From positions 51,143,257 through 51,207,256 of the forward strand of contig BTRK01000006.1 in the NCBI GenBank assembly GCA_036245805.1: 64,000 nt of DNA. The letters run 5' to 3'. The translations under genes were made by a program, and so were the position numbers. Of the stretch, positions 11,450-22,503 are shown piece by piece. Position 1 is the first letter of the stretch. The number at the start of each line of letters is the position of its first letter. The notes under the pieces are model-generated. The model was not told where the DNA came from and did not search any database. It was given only the letters and a program-made list of their open reading frames with translations. The stretch is from Pristionchus mayeri. Lineage: Eukaryota; Nematoda; Chromadorea; Rhabditida; Neodiplogasteridae.

Positions 11450-13350
11450 ATTCATCCTTCTAGCAGATTCGACCAAGCTAGAGCAGGGATGGATAAGTGG
11501 CATTACTTGGATGATGATTTGTATAGAAATTTTCGCGATGATGATAGGGTTTTGGACCACTACCCTCGCGATTATTGTGCTTACAAAGGTGTGGATAATC
11601 GATAACCTAAGCTCATTTCCAATTTAGAGATCCGCAATACATCTCAACTTCACTAGAATTGTCATGGTCTTTGCCTTGCATTTTTATGTATTGGTCAGTA
11701 GCAGAATCATTCTTCTACTTTATCAAACCGGATTTTTGCCTATTGATGGTAACATTTTTTTGCAAAATCGTTAAAAAAAATATTTCCAAGGACCATACTC
11801 ATATCCTCTTCTTCTCGTCTCTTCAATCGCTCATATGCACGAAATATGCAATGCTATCGCGCTTTTTCTCGGATTTGTGAGTGTTTTGCATATTTTGGCC
11901 AACTATTGACAAATTTCAGATATTTGAACGACTTTTCGCAACGATTTTCATACAAGACTATGAGGTTCTGCATTTTTTTTATCAGTTATTTCTTTAATTT
12001 TTCCAGACTCATGAGAGGTCTTATATCTCGACTTTGGTTATCATAGTCGTTGTTCCGTGCTGTGCACTAATATCGTGCGGTATAACAGTTGGTGAGGAGC
12101 TCTTTTACAGAAATCTCTATTGTATACTTCTCCTAGGATTGTTATTCAATGTTCTCTACACTATCATGGCGGTAACAGTATTCGGATCCGCGCTTGTCGC
12201 TGCGGGAGTACTGGTTGGTATCAGAGTTCCAGAAATTATGCCACATTCTTTTCATTCCATCTACTCTTACCTCTCGACTGATTGTGAAAATGCATTGAGT
12301 GAAGAAACGATACATGATTTTCTACCTCTACTGATTTTCAGAAAACGCAATATTCCCATATCCCATTTAGGTATCAATCTTCGTTTATCTAAGGAATAGA
12401 AGTCATGTGCACATCGCTCAAACAACCCTCTCCTATTCACTTTCCACAAAATTTCAATTGAACGAGAATTTTCGAGTATTTCAAGTTAGTTTTGCGTGCA
12501 TCGGTCGGATGAGCAAATTTATCATTTAGACGCTAATGAAAGTTATCATTATCTTTGCAATAGCCTCAGCAGTTGGATCATTTGCTTTCCAACTCCACAT
12601 TTTCTACTATTACGAGGTTTGAGTAACATTTTTAGACACAAATATTTGTCTAATTCAGGATGAGAACCTCTCGTCAATGTTTGGAGAACTTTTCGATCTA
12701 GCACACACTATGTGAGTAATAATTATAGAAAGTTAAAAACTGAAAAAGCGACGTTGAACAATTAGAGTGTCTAGACATTCAACTTGTTAAAAAAAGTGTC
12801 CCGGAACTGACATTCCCACTTCTCTACGCCCGAAATACCACCTCATTTCCTCTCGTCTCTCCTATCCCATGATTGGCAAATGAAGCCTACGAATGAGAAC
12901 GATGTTTCTGAGTTCTAATAGTGCCACTTGTTCAGAGGCAATCCTTGCTGTATATTCATGTTCGTGTTCTCACAACCTCCCTGGAGACACGAGTTGCAAA
13001 TGCGGTTGCGTAGATTGTGAGTCTTTTTGACTTTTTGTAGCGGCTTAATATGTACTTTGGTAACAAGTACTGTGGAGAGGAGGGATACGTAGTCCTAGCA
13101 TCAGTCGTCCTCATTAGTATCTTGACGACTCGCTTTATGTGGCTGAACATTAACTTTTGTATTATTGAAAGGAAATATTCGATAGAGACATTGGGAATTT
13201 GTTTAAACACAATTTTCCAGTCTCGCATTCATTCCTTCCCCGACCGTCACTCAAGTCGAGCAAACGCAAGTCGTTTCGGAACACTATTTTCAAGATCTGC
13301 TGGGATCTTGGGAAAGTCGGTTCACTGCGAATAATAGGACTCGCACGTGA
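11450..13350 (+). CDS. Sre-like 7TM chemoreceptor, gene C (5' end unresolved)
   Basis: Third tandem paralogue, more diverged. The exon at 11450 encodes FILLADSTKLEQGW, aligning with the second exon of A and B. Further exons encode RSAIHLNFTRIVMVF, PLLLVSSIAHMHEICNAI, IFERLFATIFIQDYE, a long exon from 12006 without the intron present in A and B at that site, YSLSTKFQLNENFRVFQ, ENLSSMFGELFDLAHTM, SQPPWRHELQMRLRRL and a tail ending at TGA 13348-13350. The first exon is unclear. A frame open from ATG 11193 could splice from 11363 but has a weak donor, so the annotation starts at the first certain exon. It was probably made by tandem duplication with one intron lost here or gained in A and B. Confidence 0.75.
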
Positions 13351-14007
13351 CATGTAATTGGTGCAAAGTGCAATCATGATTGATTGACGACATACACTAC
13401 GATACGTATAAAGAAGTTAAAAATCATGTGTGATACAAGCACATTTCTCCATAGCTACCAGGGTAGTATCGCGTGAATATTTACTGTTTTGTACTGTTGT
13501 GAGGAAATATCTTTCGGTGAGAACTTGGAACCAATTGAACGAAAGGTTTTTATGTAAGGTAGATCGCCTGAGTCCATGGAAATCCTGTTCCTCCTTTCGA
13601 ACTGTGCCAAGAAGTGTGACATTTTCCTCCTAATTCAAGATCAGTGCACCTAGAATATGTTGGTACGCATCCTAGTATAACGACATCGATGCGACATCGA
13701 TGCACTTCACGTACGCCAGCATAGAACGTGCGCCTCACATGTCCCAGTATCCCAAGTAAATTGTTTAGAGACGAAATGCAAATTACTGTACACGCAGAAT
13801 GTGCAGGACATGCCACTCCAAACCAGACAATTTCCGCTTCTGACTAATTTCTGACTTTCTGACTTTTATTTTTTTCAGCACTGTGACGCTTTGCTTGCGT
13901 CTCCTGGAAAACAATTATGTTCAAAGAATTGACTGAATTACTCGTCATGTATGCTTGTTCTAAAGATTCGGAAAACACTTATAGTATCAAAAAACACTCG
14001 AAACGTC
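13351..14007. other. Intergenic, nothing recognised
   Basis: Between the stop of gene C and a mariner-type element. No exon with paralogue support and no RNA gene was seen. Confidence 0.4.
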
Positions 14008-14009
14008 TA

Positions 14010-15261
14010 TTAGGTTGAGCCTAAAGTTTTGCGCGATTTTGACTAAAGTGCATCCTGATATCTAACATCGGTCGTTGTTGCCCAATAAACTCAGATCTTT
14101 TAGTGCTAGATATGGGCATTTATACTCTCTTTAGCGCACACTATCGTAGATCTGTCCGACCAAGGGAAATAAAACAGCGATGCAGCAAACTTCGTCTGGC
14201 TAACCAACGACATTACTTTCCAATGTATCATAATTCCTTTTAGAACGGAGATAGGATGTTAACGACAGTTGTAAAGTGTGACTGGCCTATATTGTACTGG
14301 TAATATTGAGACTGATCAGCCATTAAGGGCCTATTAGAAATATGCGCGGAATCAGAATTTGAGTTTTCATGACGAATGTCAAGATAAGTTTTAGGGGTAC
14401 AACATCTATACCGATAGTTCTTGAGATTTCAATTATTTATGAATGTGAACTACCTTTCTGGTACAAGTCAAAATTACATTTGGGAGAGAATGCGGATCTC
14501 CATTCGTTAACAGGGTTTTTCGGATTTTAGGTGTCCAATTTAGAACATCGAAATACACACTTGTGCCTTTTTTGTGCTAGCCACGTGGTTCGCAGAGCGG
14601 TTCTTTCGTGCTACAATTAACGAACAACCCTTACCCTATCACTCACTAATTAGGAATATTGTGGAGGTCGCTACTTTTTCTAGGGTGAACCGTGCCTGAA
14701 GGCCCTCCATATCAGCGTTTTCGACATTTTCATTGAAAAATAATTAAAGTGCAAATGTCACTTTTTTAGATGAGAAAGCCAAGCGGGCTCTTAAATATCG
14801 TTGCAATAAAGAACCCTATAAGTAGTGATAACAGCGCCCATAGGTAGCAGCCAGTCTCGTTAATCCGCGCAGCAGGTGATTTGTCCGAGAAAACTCTGAT
14901 TTTTCTAAGTACTCGTGATTCATTGACCAATACGAAGCCTGTACTGAATTCCACAGCCCTCTCTTTTTGGTATGTACGCCTCGGGCTTCTGAATAAACTT
15001 TATGAGCTTCTATCTAAAAATTTCTCGGCAAAGTACAGCAATTTAAAAGAAAATCAATATTTTTCTGAAAAATCCAAAGTTACGCAGACCTTGATTTCTC
15101 GCAAAGTAGAGTTTTTTGCTCTAGTTAAAATATATTATTCTGAAGATTGAACATGTCCCTATATATCGACATCAGGACAACAGATGGTTATTTTAGCAAA
15201 AGAAACTGTACGAACTCAAAGTTGAGAGCCAAAATCGCGCAAAACTTTAGGCTCAACCTAA
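14010..15261. mobile_element. Mariner-type element, 1.25 kb, no intact transposase
   Basis: Begins TTAGGTTGAGCC and ends with the reverse complement GGCTCAACCTAA. It is flanked by TA (14008-14009 and 15262-15263). The terminal match runs about 30 bases (to GCGCGATTTTG). TTAGGTTG termini and TA duplications are typical of mariner-family elements. Length fits a full mariner, but no D,D34D transposase frame could be recognised, so it is decayed or non-autonomous. Confidence 0.8.
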
Positions 15262-15596
15262 TATATGGGCAAATGTACATATTTTCGATTTAGTTATAAA
15301 TTAACTGCGGCAATCCCGGTTTATCGGCAAAAATAATCACAGGAAATCATTCGATTCATACGAGCGTTAGACGATAGAGAATATTGTCTAATCACAAAAT
15401 GGTGTCAACAATTTGATGAGATCAGTGTGGAATGAGATAGAGAATGTTGCGAAATGGGAAGTATAGAATAACGTAATCTAATCTGTATAATGAACGTTAC
15501 CAACGGATCAATAGAATAAATACTAAGACACACTAGAACACATTTACTGGCATGCACATGCGCTACACGAGATCTTTTCTTATCTTAATTGCTTAA

Positions 15597-17070
15597 GAGA
15601 CTGTCCACGAAAGAACGTAACAACTGTGCAGAAGTCCACGGATGGCTAAAAATTCGATAATTCCCAAACTTTTTTTCTGAAGTGCGGGTGCCGAGTGCTG
15701 ATTGACGGCCGCAATAGCTAAGACTGGGGGTCGATTTTGAAAAAGTTACAGTACCCCCTACTTTTGGGGTCGAAATTTTTTATATCTCAGAATTATGTCA
15801 AATATAGATTTTCTGGAGTATTTTCTCTCGTAGAGTCCGAATTTCGATATCCGAGTGCGAAAAAATTCGAAATAAAAAATTTTAGCCCGAAAAACCACTT
15901 TTTCGTTAATCGAGCATATCGATCTGAAAATGTCCGAGGTGCACATTCTAATTATGATTTTCGGAATCTACGTAAAAAGTTATCTTTACTGTGAAATTTT
16001 TCAGAATTTTTAGAATTTTCAGAATTTTAAAAATGACGTCTTTTGAGACATTGCGATCCAAATTATGAAAAATACGTCAAATCGCTGAACATAGGTTCGC
16101 ATGGCCCCGAAAATTTTAGCCCCGTATAGCTCTACTGGTCTAAATACAATTCGTTGTGTCTTGTACAATCATTTCCATCGTATCACTACTTCAAAAAAAG
16201 CGAGAAAATCACATTTTTGAAATTTCATTTTTTCGGTTCCTGTTCCAGGGCAAAAAAATGTCATTTTTTAAAAATTATAAATAAAAGAGTTTTTCCGACA
16301 TTTTTCCATACGCAGAAGCCGAATTTTCATATTAGAGCTCATGAAAAGCACGTTTGACATCAGTTTGGCCAAGATCAATTTTGAACTTTTTTAGATTTTT
16401 GAATTTTTGACTTTCTTCAAATTTCTGTTCTGTATGACTTTACCACCTATAACTTGATTAAAATTATTGTACAAGACACAACGAATTGTATTTAGACCAA
16501 TAGAGCTATAGGGGGCGAAAATTTTCGAGGCCATGCGAACCCATGTTCAGCGATTTGACGTATTTTTCATACTTTGGATCGCAATATCTCAAAAGACGTC
16601 ATTTTTAAAATTCTGAAAATTTCACAGTAAACATTACGTAGATTTCGAAAATCATAATTAGAATGAGCACCTCGGACATTTTCAGGTCGATATACTCGAT
16701 ATATATACTCGATTTTTGATTGGGCGATTTAACCGATATCCGAGTTCGAGTAATGATACTCGATTATTTTGACGAAAAAGTAGTTTTTCGGGCTAAACTT
16801 TTTTATTTCGCATTTTCTCGCACTCGGATATCCAAATTCGTACTCTACGAGTGAAAATACCCCAGAAAATCTATATTTGACATAATTCTGAGATATCAAA
16901 AATTCGACCCCAAAAGTAGGGGGGTACTGTAACTTTTTCAAAGTCGACCCCCAGTCTTAGCAATTGCGGCCGTCAATCAGCACTCGGCACCCGCACTTCA
17001 GAAAAAAGTTTGGGAATTATCGAATTTTTAGCCATCCGTGGACTTCTTACGTTCTCTGGTGGACGGTCTC
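15597..17070. mobile_element. Long-arm foldback element with TTAA target duplication (element 2)
   Basis: Left end GAGACTGTCCACGAAAG, right end the near reverse complement TGGTGGACGGTCTC, with TTAA on both sides (15593-15596 and 17071-17074). The arms (for example 15600-15980 against 16630-17065) are near-perfect inverted copies, with a second inverted pair inside (16036-16160 against 16470-16600). No transposase was seen. The terminus resembles that of element 1 (GAG..C.GTCC). Confidence 0.85.
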
Positions 17071-17309
17071 TTAAATGATCTTAATTGCGTGGCAGATCAG
17101 GACAACAACCGAAACTGAAAAAATATGGTATTCATATATCTCTAAAATTAGTGGAGAACTAACTGTGCGGTTCCTATCGGGTTCAAAAATGTCCCTGAAT
17201 TTTTTCAGAGAGATCACAGTCGTAAAGAATAACTGAATGATAAAAACTTACTAAATAGATGGGCTTTGTAGGGCCTATTCAAGAATCGAAGGACACCAAA
17301 ATCTTGCAT

Positions 17310-20300
17310 CTACTCACAAATACTAACTATCCTGTCGCAGCAGCACCCCTCATCACTGCATGCGGGCAGCTGGAACTGCAGCAACTTCGCCACCATCCAG
17401 GCCGTAGCTTCCTTCTCGTACTCCTCCTTCTCCTCTCCCTCTTTCAAAGTATCGATGCGGTCATTGCTCACCAGCCATCTAGCGACCTTGAGACGAACCT
17501 CATCCTTCTTTTCGCTCTTCTGAAAGACTTTTTGTGATTGCATTTGACAGCAAATTAACATTAAATCATATCGCAGCATTCAGCGAGACCTACTAGAGAG
17601 CGGCGAAAAAGATACAAATCAAATGAATTTGCATTATCTCTCGCGAGTGGCTCACCGGTCTCTTCTCTCCGAACAACCAGTAATAGAAGATGTCCTCGTC
17701 CCTCTTCAGTCCTTCGCGCAACAGTCGAGCCCGCTTGTCCAATATCTGAAACAATGGTCGATCTTTGCTCAATACATTTGTCCTTTGCTTATTACACCTA
17801 ACCAATGATGGGTTTGAGTTTCCGGGCCATCAACTAGATCAATATGTGGCTTCCGCTCACTTTTCTCTGGCACTGTCTCGATGGCTTGAGATCCATTGAG
17901 AGCATGTGGTGGAGCGGAGGCTCGTCTGCTGGGGGAATCGGTTCTGACTCCAGTCGCTGCTCGAGCAACGCCTGAAATTAGCCATAGTTCTCTTCACGAA
18001 TACTATATTATTATCATTCATAATTGTTCTTGAGCATATAACTAAAAAAAACAACACAAATATTCGCTTACGTGATCTAGTGCTTCCATGGGTGTCAATG
18101 CACGACTGTGGAATAACTGACGGCTCCACATCGATCCTCCAAAGTTGTTGCGCTTCTCTACGGCAACATCTTCAGGGATGCGGCCTGTTGCGGGCGTCCA
18201 CCGGGTGCGCGTCTTCCACATAGATGGTGACGGCAACTCGTGACGCCAGAATACGTTCGTCCTGTCGTCGACGGGGACGGGAAACGTGCTGACTCGTCCG
18301 GCGAACTCTCTCCCCTCTTCCCTAAGGGGAACCACTCGGGGGAGGACACCCCTGCAGACTCCTTGGGCGTGCTGTTTGAAGGTGCAATTGGAGTGCGGGA
18401 TGATGGAGTGGCGGAACGGAGTCTTGGCTGCAGCATTGCGCTCGCAGGAGACGTCGTCGACGACCATCGACGAGCATTCAACGACGTCGTCTGCTTCTTC
18501 GATAACATGCGTCGGCATAGGGGTAGAGGAGGAACAAGAATCGGTGAAGATGGCGTCTTCACAGAAGTCTTCTCCCTCTAGCGCAGTGCATTCCTCCATG
18601 TAGGCCTCGTTCAGCTGCTCCGGTGTGCACCCAATCGTCTCAGCGTACTCGTTATTGTAGAAAGTGTGCAACCCTCTAGAGAGGGGCTTCTCGTAGCTCG
18701 AGATGAGGTCCTCCTATAACAAAATCAATATAAAATCGATATAGCATCTAGTATTGTATCAGGCATAAAATACTTCATTTTCATAATTATTGTACTCCAT
18801 AAACATACCTCAATGATTTCTCGAGGTGTCCCGCGCGAGTTGCACGCTCCGTTGATTCCAGTTGAATTCATTAAGTATACCCCGGAATGCGTTCGGAAAA
18901 TGTGTGAGTGAGACGGGAGAGAGCTCTTGGAACAATGAGAAGACGCTTCGCTCTCCGACCATTCACCGTCATTCTCATCGGACGAACCAATGCCTGAGTC
19001 TCTCTCGCTAATAGCAGAAGACCTGGAAGAATAAAGGGTTTGAATAAAAATTAGCTATTACTCTTTAAAATAAAATAAGAGTTTCCGAGATGCTGTAAAA
19101 GAAGATTTTATGCATGTATTTGTCCTTATGGAAATTTGCGAAAATATGGTCATATCGAGTAATTGTCGAGTGATCGTCTACTGAGACAGCAAAGTTGATT
19201 GCTTGACTTAGGCTAACGCTTACTTTCTTGAATGCGCTAGAATTTGGGAGGAATATTCTTGATACTCACTCGATTTGGCCGTTTTGAGTAGCAAAGACGC
19301 ATTCTGATTTTGAATGATCGTTGTCGTTTGCATGCTGTTCTGAAGGCGAATGAGAAGTTGAAGGTTCGCAAAAGGGATAATCGTCGTCATATGCATGAGT
19401 GGGAACATCAAAATCCGCTTCTTTCCACGACTCCACTTTATTGTCAGAAGGTGAGCTGAAAGCGAAATTTTTTGGCCGTAATGCATGCCTTTAATACCCT
19501 TGCATATGATTTTACATTATGTTGTAGCACCATATGAGAATGAATGGTCACATATCAGTCCGAGAAACAATGCTCTACAGATACCTTGTTTACTCTCTCG
19601 CCTTCCTGATATATTATCCAAAAATCACTTACCGCTCTTTGCTGTCGTCATCCTCTCCTGTAGAGAGAGCGGCGAAAGCCTCAGCAAGGCGCGAGATGCT
19701 CTCAGGGCATTGACAATACTTCCCGATAATCCTACAGCAAAGAGGAGCGTTGAGAATTTCACTGAAACAAAGTAATCAGTGTTATGTTATGAAACACCGC
19801 GTCGAGGTATGTAGACATTTTGCATGTTTCCATAGACGTGGCGTGTGTAGACGTATTATAAGTTAGATGTGATATATGTCGACGTGTGTAATTCAAAAGC
19901 AACGCACCTCAATTCGGTGTCGAATTCAGCGCTGCCGGGAGTGGTCGAGGACGGTGATTGTTCACAACCGCACAAGTCCCCGAGCAGTTCTCTAGCCTCA
20001 CAGCAAAGCGAGTGAGCAGCAGCGACGGAAGGAATACTGTAATCACGAAAACTATTGATTTTCAGAATGGAGGACAAATAGGAGATGCACTCTCTACATT
20101 CGGACTAATTGCACCTTCGTGCAGTAGGCAGAAGGCAAGGTCCAAGCTACCGCTGGTTTATAACTCTAAAAATCAAAGCTCGTACTCGCTTTTCCATGTG
20201 CTAGGCATGTTTAAACCGACACGCACCAGCTTACCTGTCCTTACTGCTTCCGGGCTCATTCCCACTGGATGTACAGAATGCCTGGATATGATTTGGAGGT

Positions 20301-20383
20301 GGATTACAGCTTAAATCCGTCCGACTCCGAGGTGGATAGTAGGGAGTCGGCCGTAGCTTTGAGGCTGGTTTCAATCGTATCAT
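17310..20383 (-). CDS. Unrecognised acidic, serine-rich protein
   Basis: At least nine exons on the minus strand join in frame. The start is taken as ATG 20381-20383 (MIRLKPASKLRPTPYY). Exon 20235-20383 joins 19908-20036 (SIPSVAAAHSLCCEAREL), then EILNAPLCCRIIGKYCQC near 19640-19763, an acidic exon ending TQNGQIE (about 19270-19456), RDSGIGSSDENDGEW (about 18809-19021) and a long exon (about 18073-18714) with RGLHTFYNNEYAETIG. Shorter exons follow, encoding ALLEQRLESEPIPPADE and ILDKRARLLREGLKRDED, and a charged last exon reaches the stop at 17310-17312. There is no signal peptide or membrane segment, so it is probably intracellular. DSGIGS fits a beta-TrCP-type phosphodegron. The charged C-terminal part faintly recalls bMERB-type helices, but not enough to name it. 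The 3' exon order and the end are tentative. Confidence 0.6.
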
Positions 20384-21469
20384 CTTCAAAAATGAATAGT
20401 TTACAAATGAAATCACAAGAACATATGCAAGTCTCCGCGCGAGTTGTTAGAGCGCAAACAACTCAGCATAGTAATAAGTAATCGCTATGAGTAACAGCTG
20501 GTTACTAATCATCGACTGATGGCACATGCGCGAAACTTTGCTCGTCCAAAGTGGGGAATATAAAGTGCTCCCTTGACATGATTATGGAACAACCAATAAA
20601 GTAAATTATGCAAAGGAATACTGCTAGGGAAGAGAACGGGATAAGGGAATTGAAATAGCTTCTCAGAGAATGGGATTTTTTAAGCGGGATTGAATAATCG
20701 TAAAGCAGGTACGAAGGAGAGAAGGAGTATTATTGACAGCTAATTGCTGCTCACACGCTGCGCGCTTTCCTTTCTTTCTCTTATCCTGCTCTCTCTATCT
20801 CCATTTCTTCTCCATCACTGCTAAGTAAAACCAACGATATGTTGATGAATTGACGAAGTCCTATGAGCAAGGAAGGTATGACGAAATCTCACGCCCTCAT
20901 CAATACTATCGAGGAAGACTGATGCCCGGCCTGACTCCTCCTACCTTTCTCCCACGATACATGCATGGGGAATAGGCTAATTGGCGACGTGGGATCGCGC
21001 AGTGGTAATGGTACACTGTTTCACAATAAGACGCCCGTCCATTCCCTCTTTGTCGGACCGGGACACTGAGACTAAATTAACTCTTCAGATACTTCTGGGG
21101 GGCATGAGATATGCATACCCAAAAATACAAACAGCCACCCTGGAGGGAAATATTTGCCTCTAGGGTGGGACTGGCGAGAGTGTAAATAACGAAGAGACCG
21201 TGGTATATAAACTATGCGCAACGTCTAAACATCACTAGGGCAACGGAGTAGTCCAAATAACGGACACTTCAGATGTATGAGTAAACCTCCAGTTTGAAAT
21301 GCCTTGTGCGGAGGGTGGGCAAGCCGTTAAATGTTGATGAATGGCTAAGTGGGTGGTATGAATAGAGGGAAATGGACGAATTGGGCAGAGACAGTCTGTG
21401 AGCACACGTGTTACTCCTAAGAAGTAGAGAGAAGGCGCAAAGACTGCCAGACGGAAATAGAAGTGGAAG

Positions 21470-21541
21470 TGACTCTCTCCAAATTGCATGCTCTCTCTTT
21501 CTCTAGCCAGCGAGAGAGTGTGTAATATGAGGAGAGTCAGA
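21470..21541. repeat. Small hairpin of the recurring CTCTCTCG family
   Basis: Outer arms GACTCTCTCC and GGAGAGTCAG surround an inner pair CTCTCTCTTT / GCGAGAGAG. It matches the layout of the hairpins at 23297, 44313 and 48437. Confidence 0.6.
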
Positions 21542-22124
21542 CCATTTGTCCAAACTCTAGTGGCTATGGAGGACTAAAAAGGACGCCATTGCAAGCAAAT
21601 CAGAGGCCCCAATCGCTCTCTAATCCTTCCCCGTTATCACATAATTGGTGCAGGTGGTTCGAATCCTCTCATCTGTTCCGTTCTTTTGAAGTGACGTTCA
21701 GGAAAGGATAAAACACATCATCTCTGCAATCTATACGTCATATCGGGTATAAACCAAAAACAATCTATACATCATATCGGGTATATCGAAATTACATGAA
21801 AAAAATGAGTGGGAAGTAGAGATCAAAAGGGAAACGATGCCATAGGATGTTGCGGAAATGAAAGGCTAGAGACAAAGGCTCCACAACCAGAAAGACGTAA
21901 AAGGGATTCGCGATGGAATACGAGTATGGAAACAAGGGCCATATTCTTACAGAGACGTACCGAGAGAGAAGAAAGGAAATGGTCAAGGACACACGATTAA
22001 TTCTGTCCTATTCTGTCCTGTGTTAGTGATAAGTGTACGTGCGCCAGGAAGAAAGGCAATTGCAATACATAGCAGGGAGAGTTGTGAATTCAAAATGAGA
22101 CTTGCGATTTCCGGCGAGATACTC

Positions 22125-22243
<119 letters not shown>

Positions 22244-22503
22244 AAGATAGCACAAGAGGGAGAGATTGAGTGAGATGAAGAGTGTACACTATGCAATCTT
22301 CTTCTTATCTTCCTCCCACTACAGATTACTTGTAGTGAGACTTCAGGGGGCATCTAACGGCAAAATGTGTACAAAATGATTTCAAGATTCCCAACCCAAA
22401 AATCTCTAAGCATAGTTCTCATTCGGCCGCAGTTGCTCTTCACAATTCTTTGGATGACTTATTTATTGAAAAATTGAAAATCTAAATCATCAACAATATC
22501 GCC

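Noticed and set aside
17310..17805. bMERB/MICAL-type helical domain in gene D
   Set aside because: Only charged helices are similar; the characteristic motifs of that domain are not seen.
21650..21680. T-loop-like GGTTCGAATCC suggesting a tRNA
   Set aside because: The surrounding stems do not pair and no anticodon arm or acceptor stem can be drawn.
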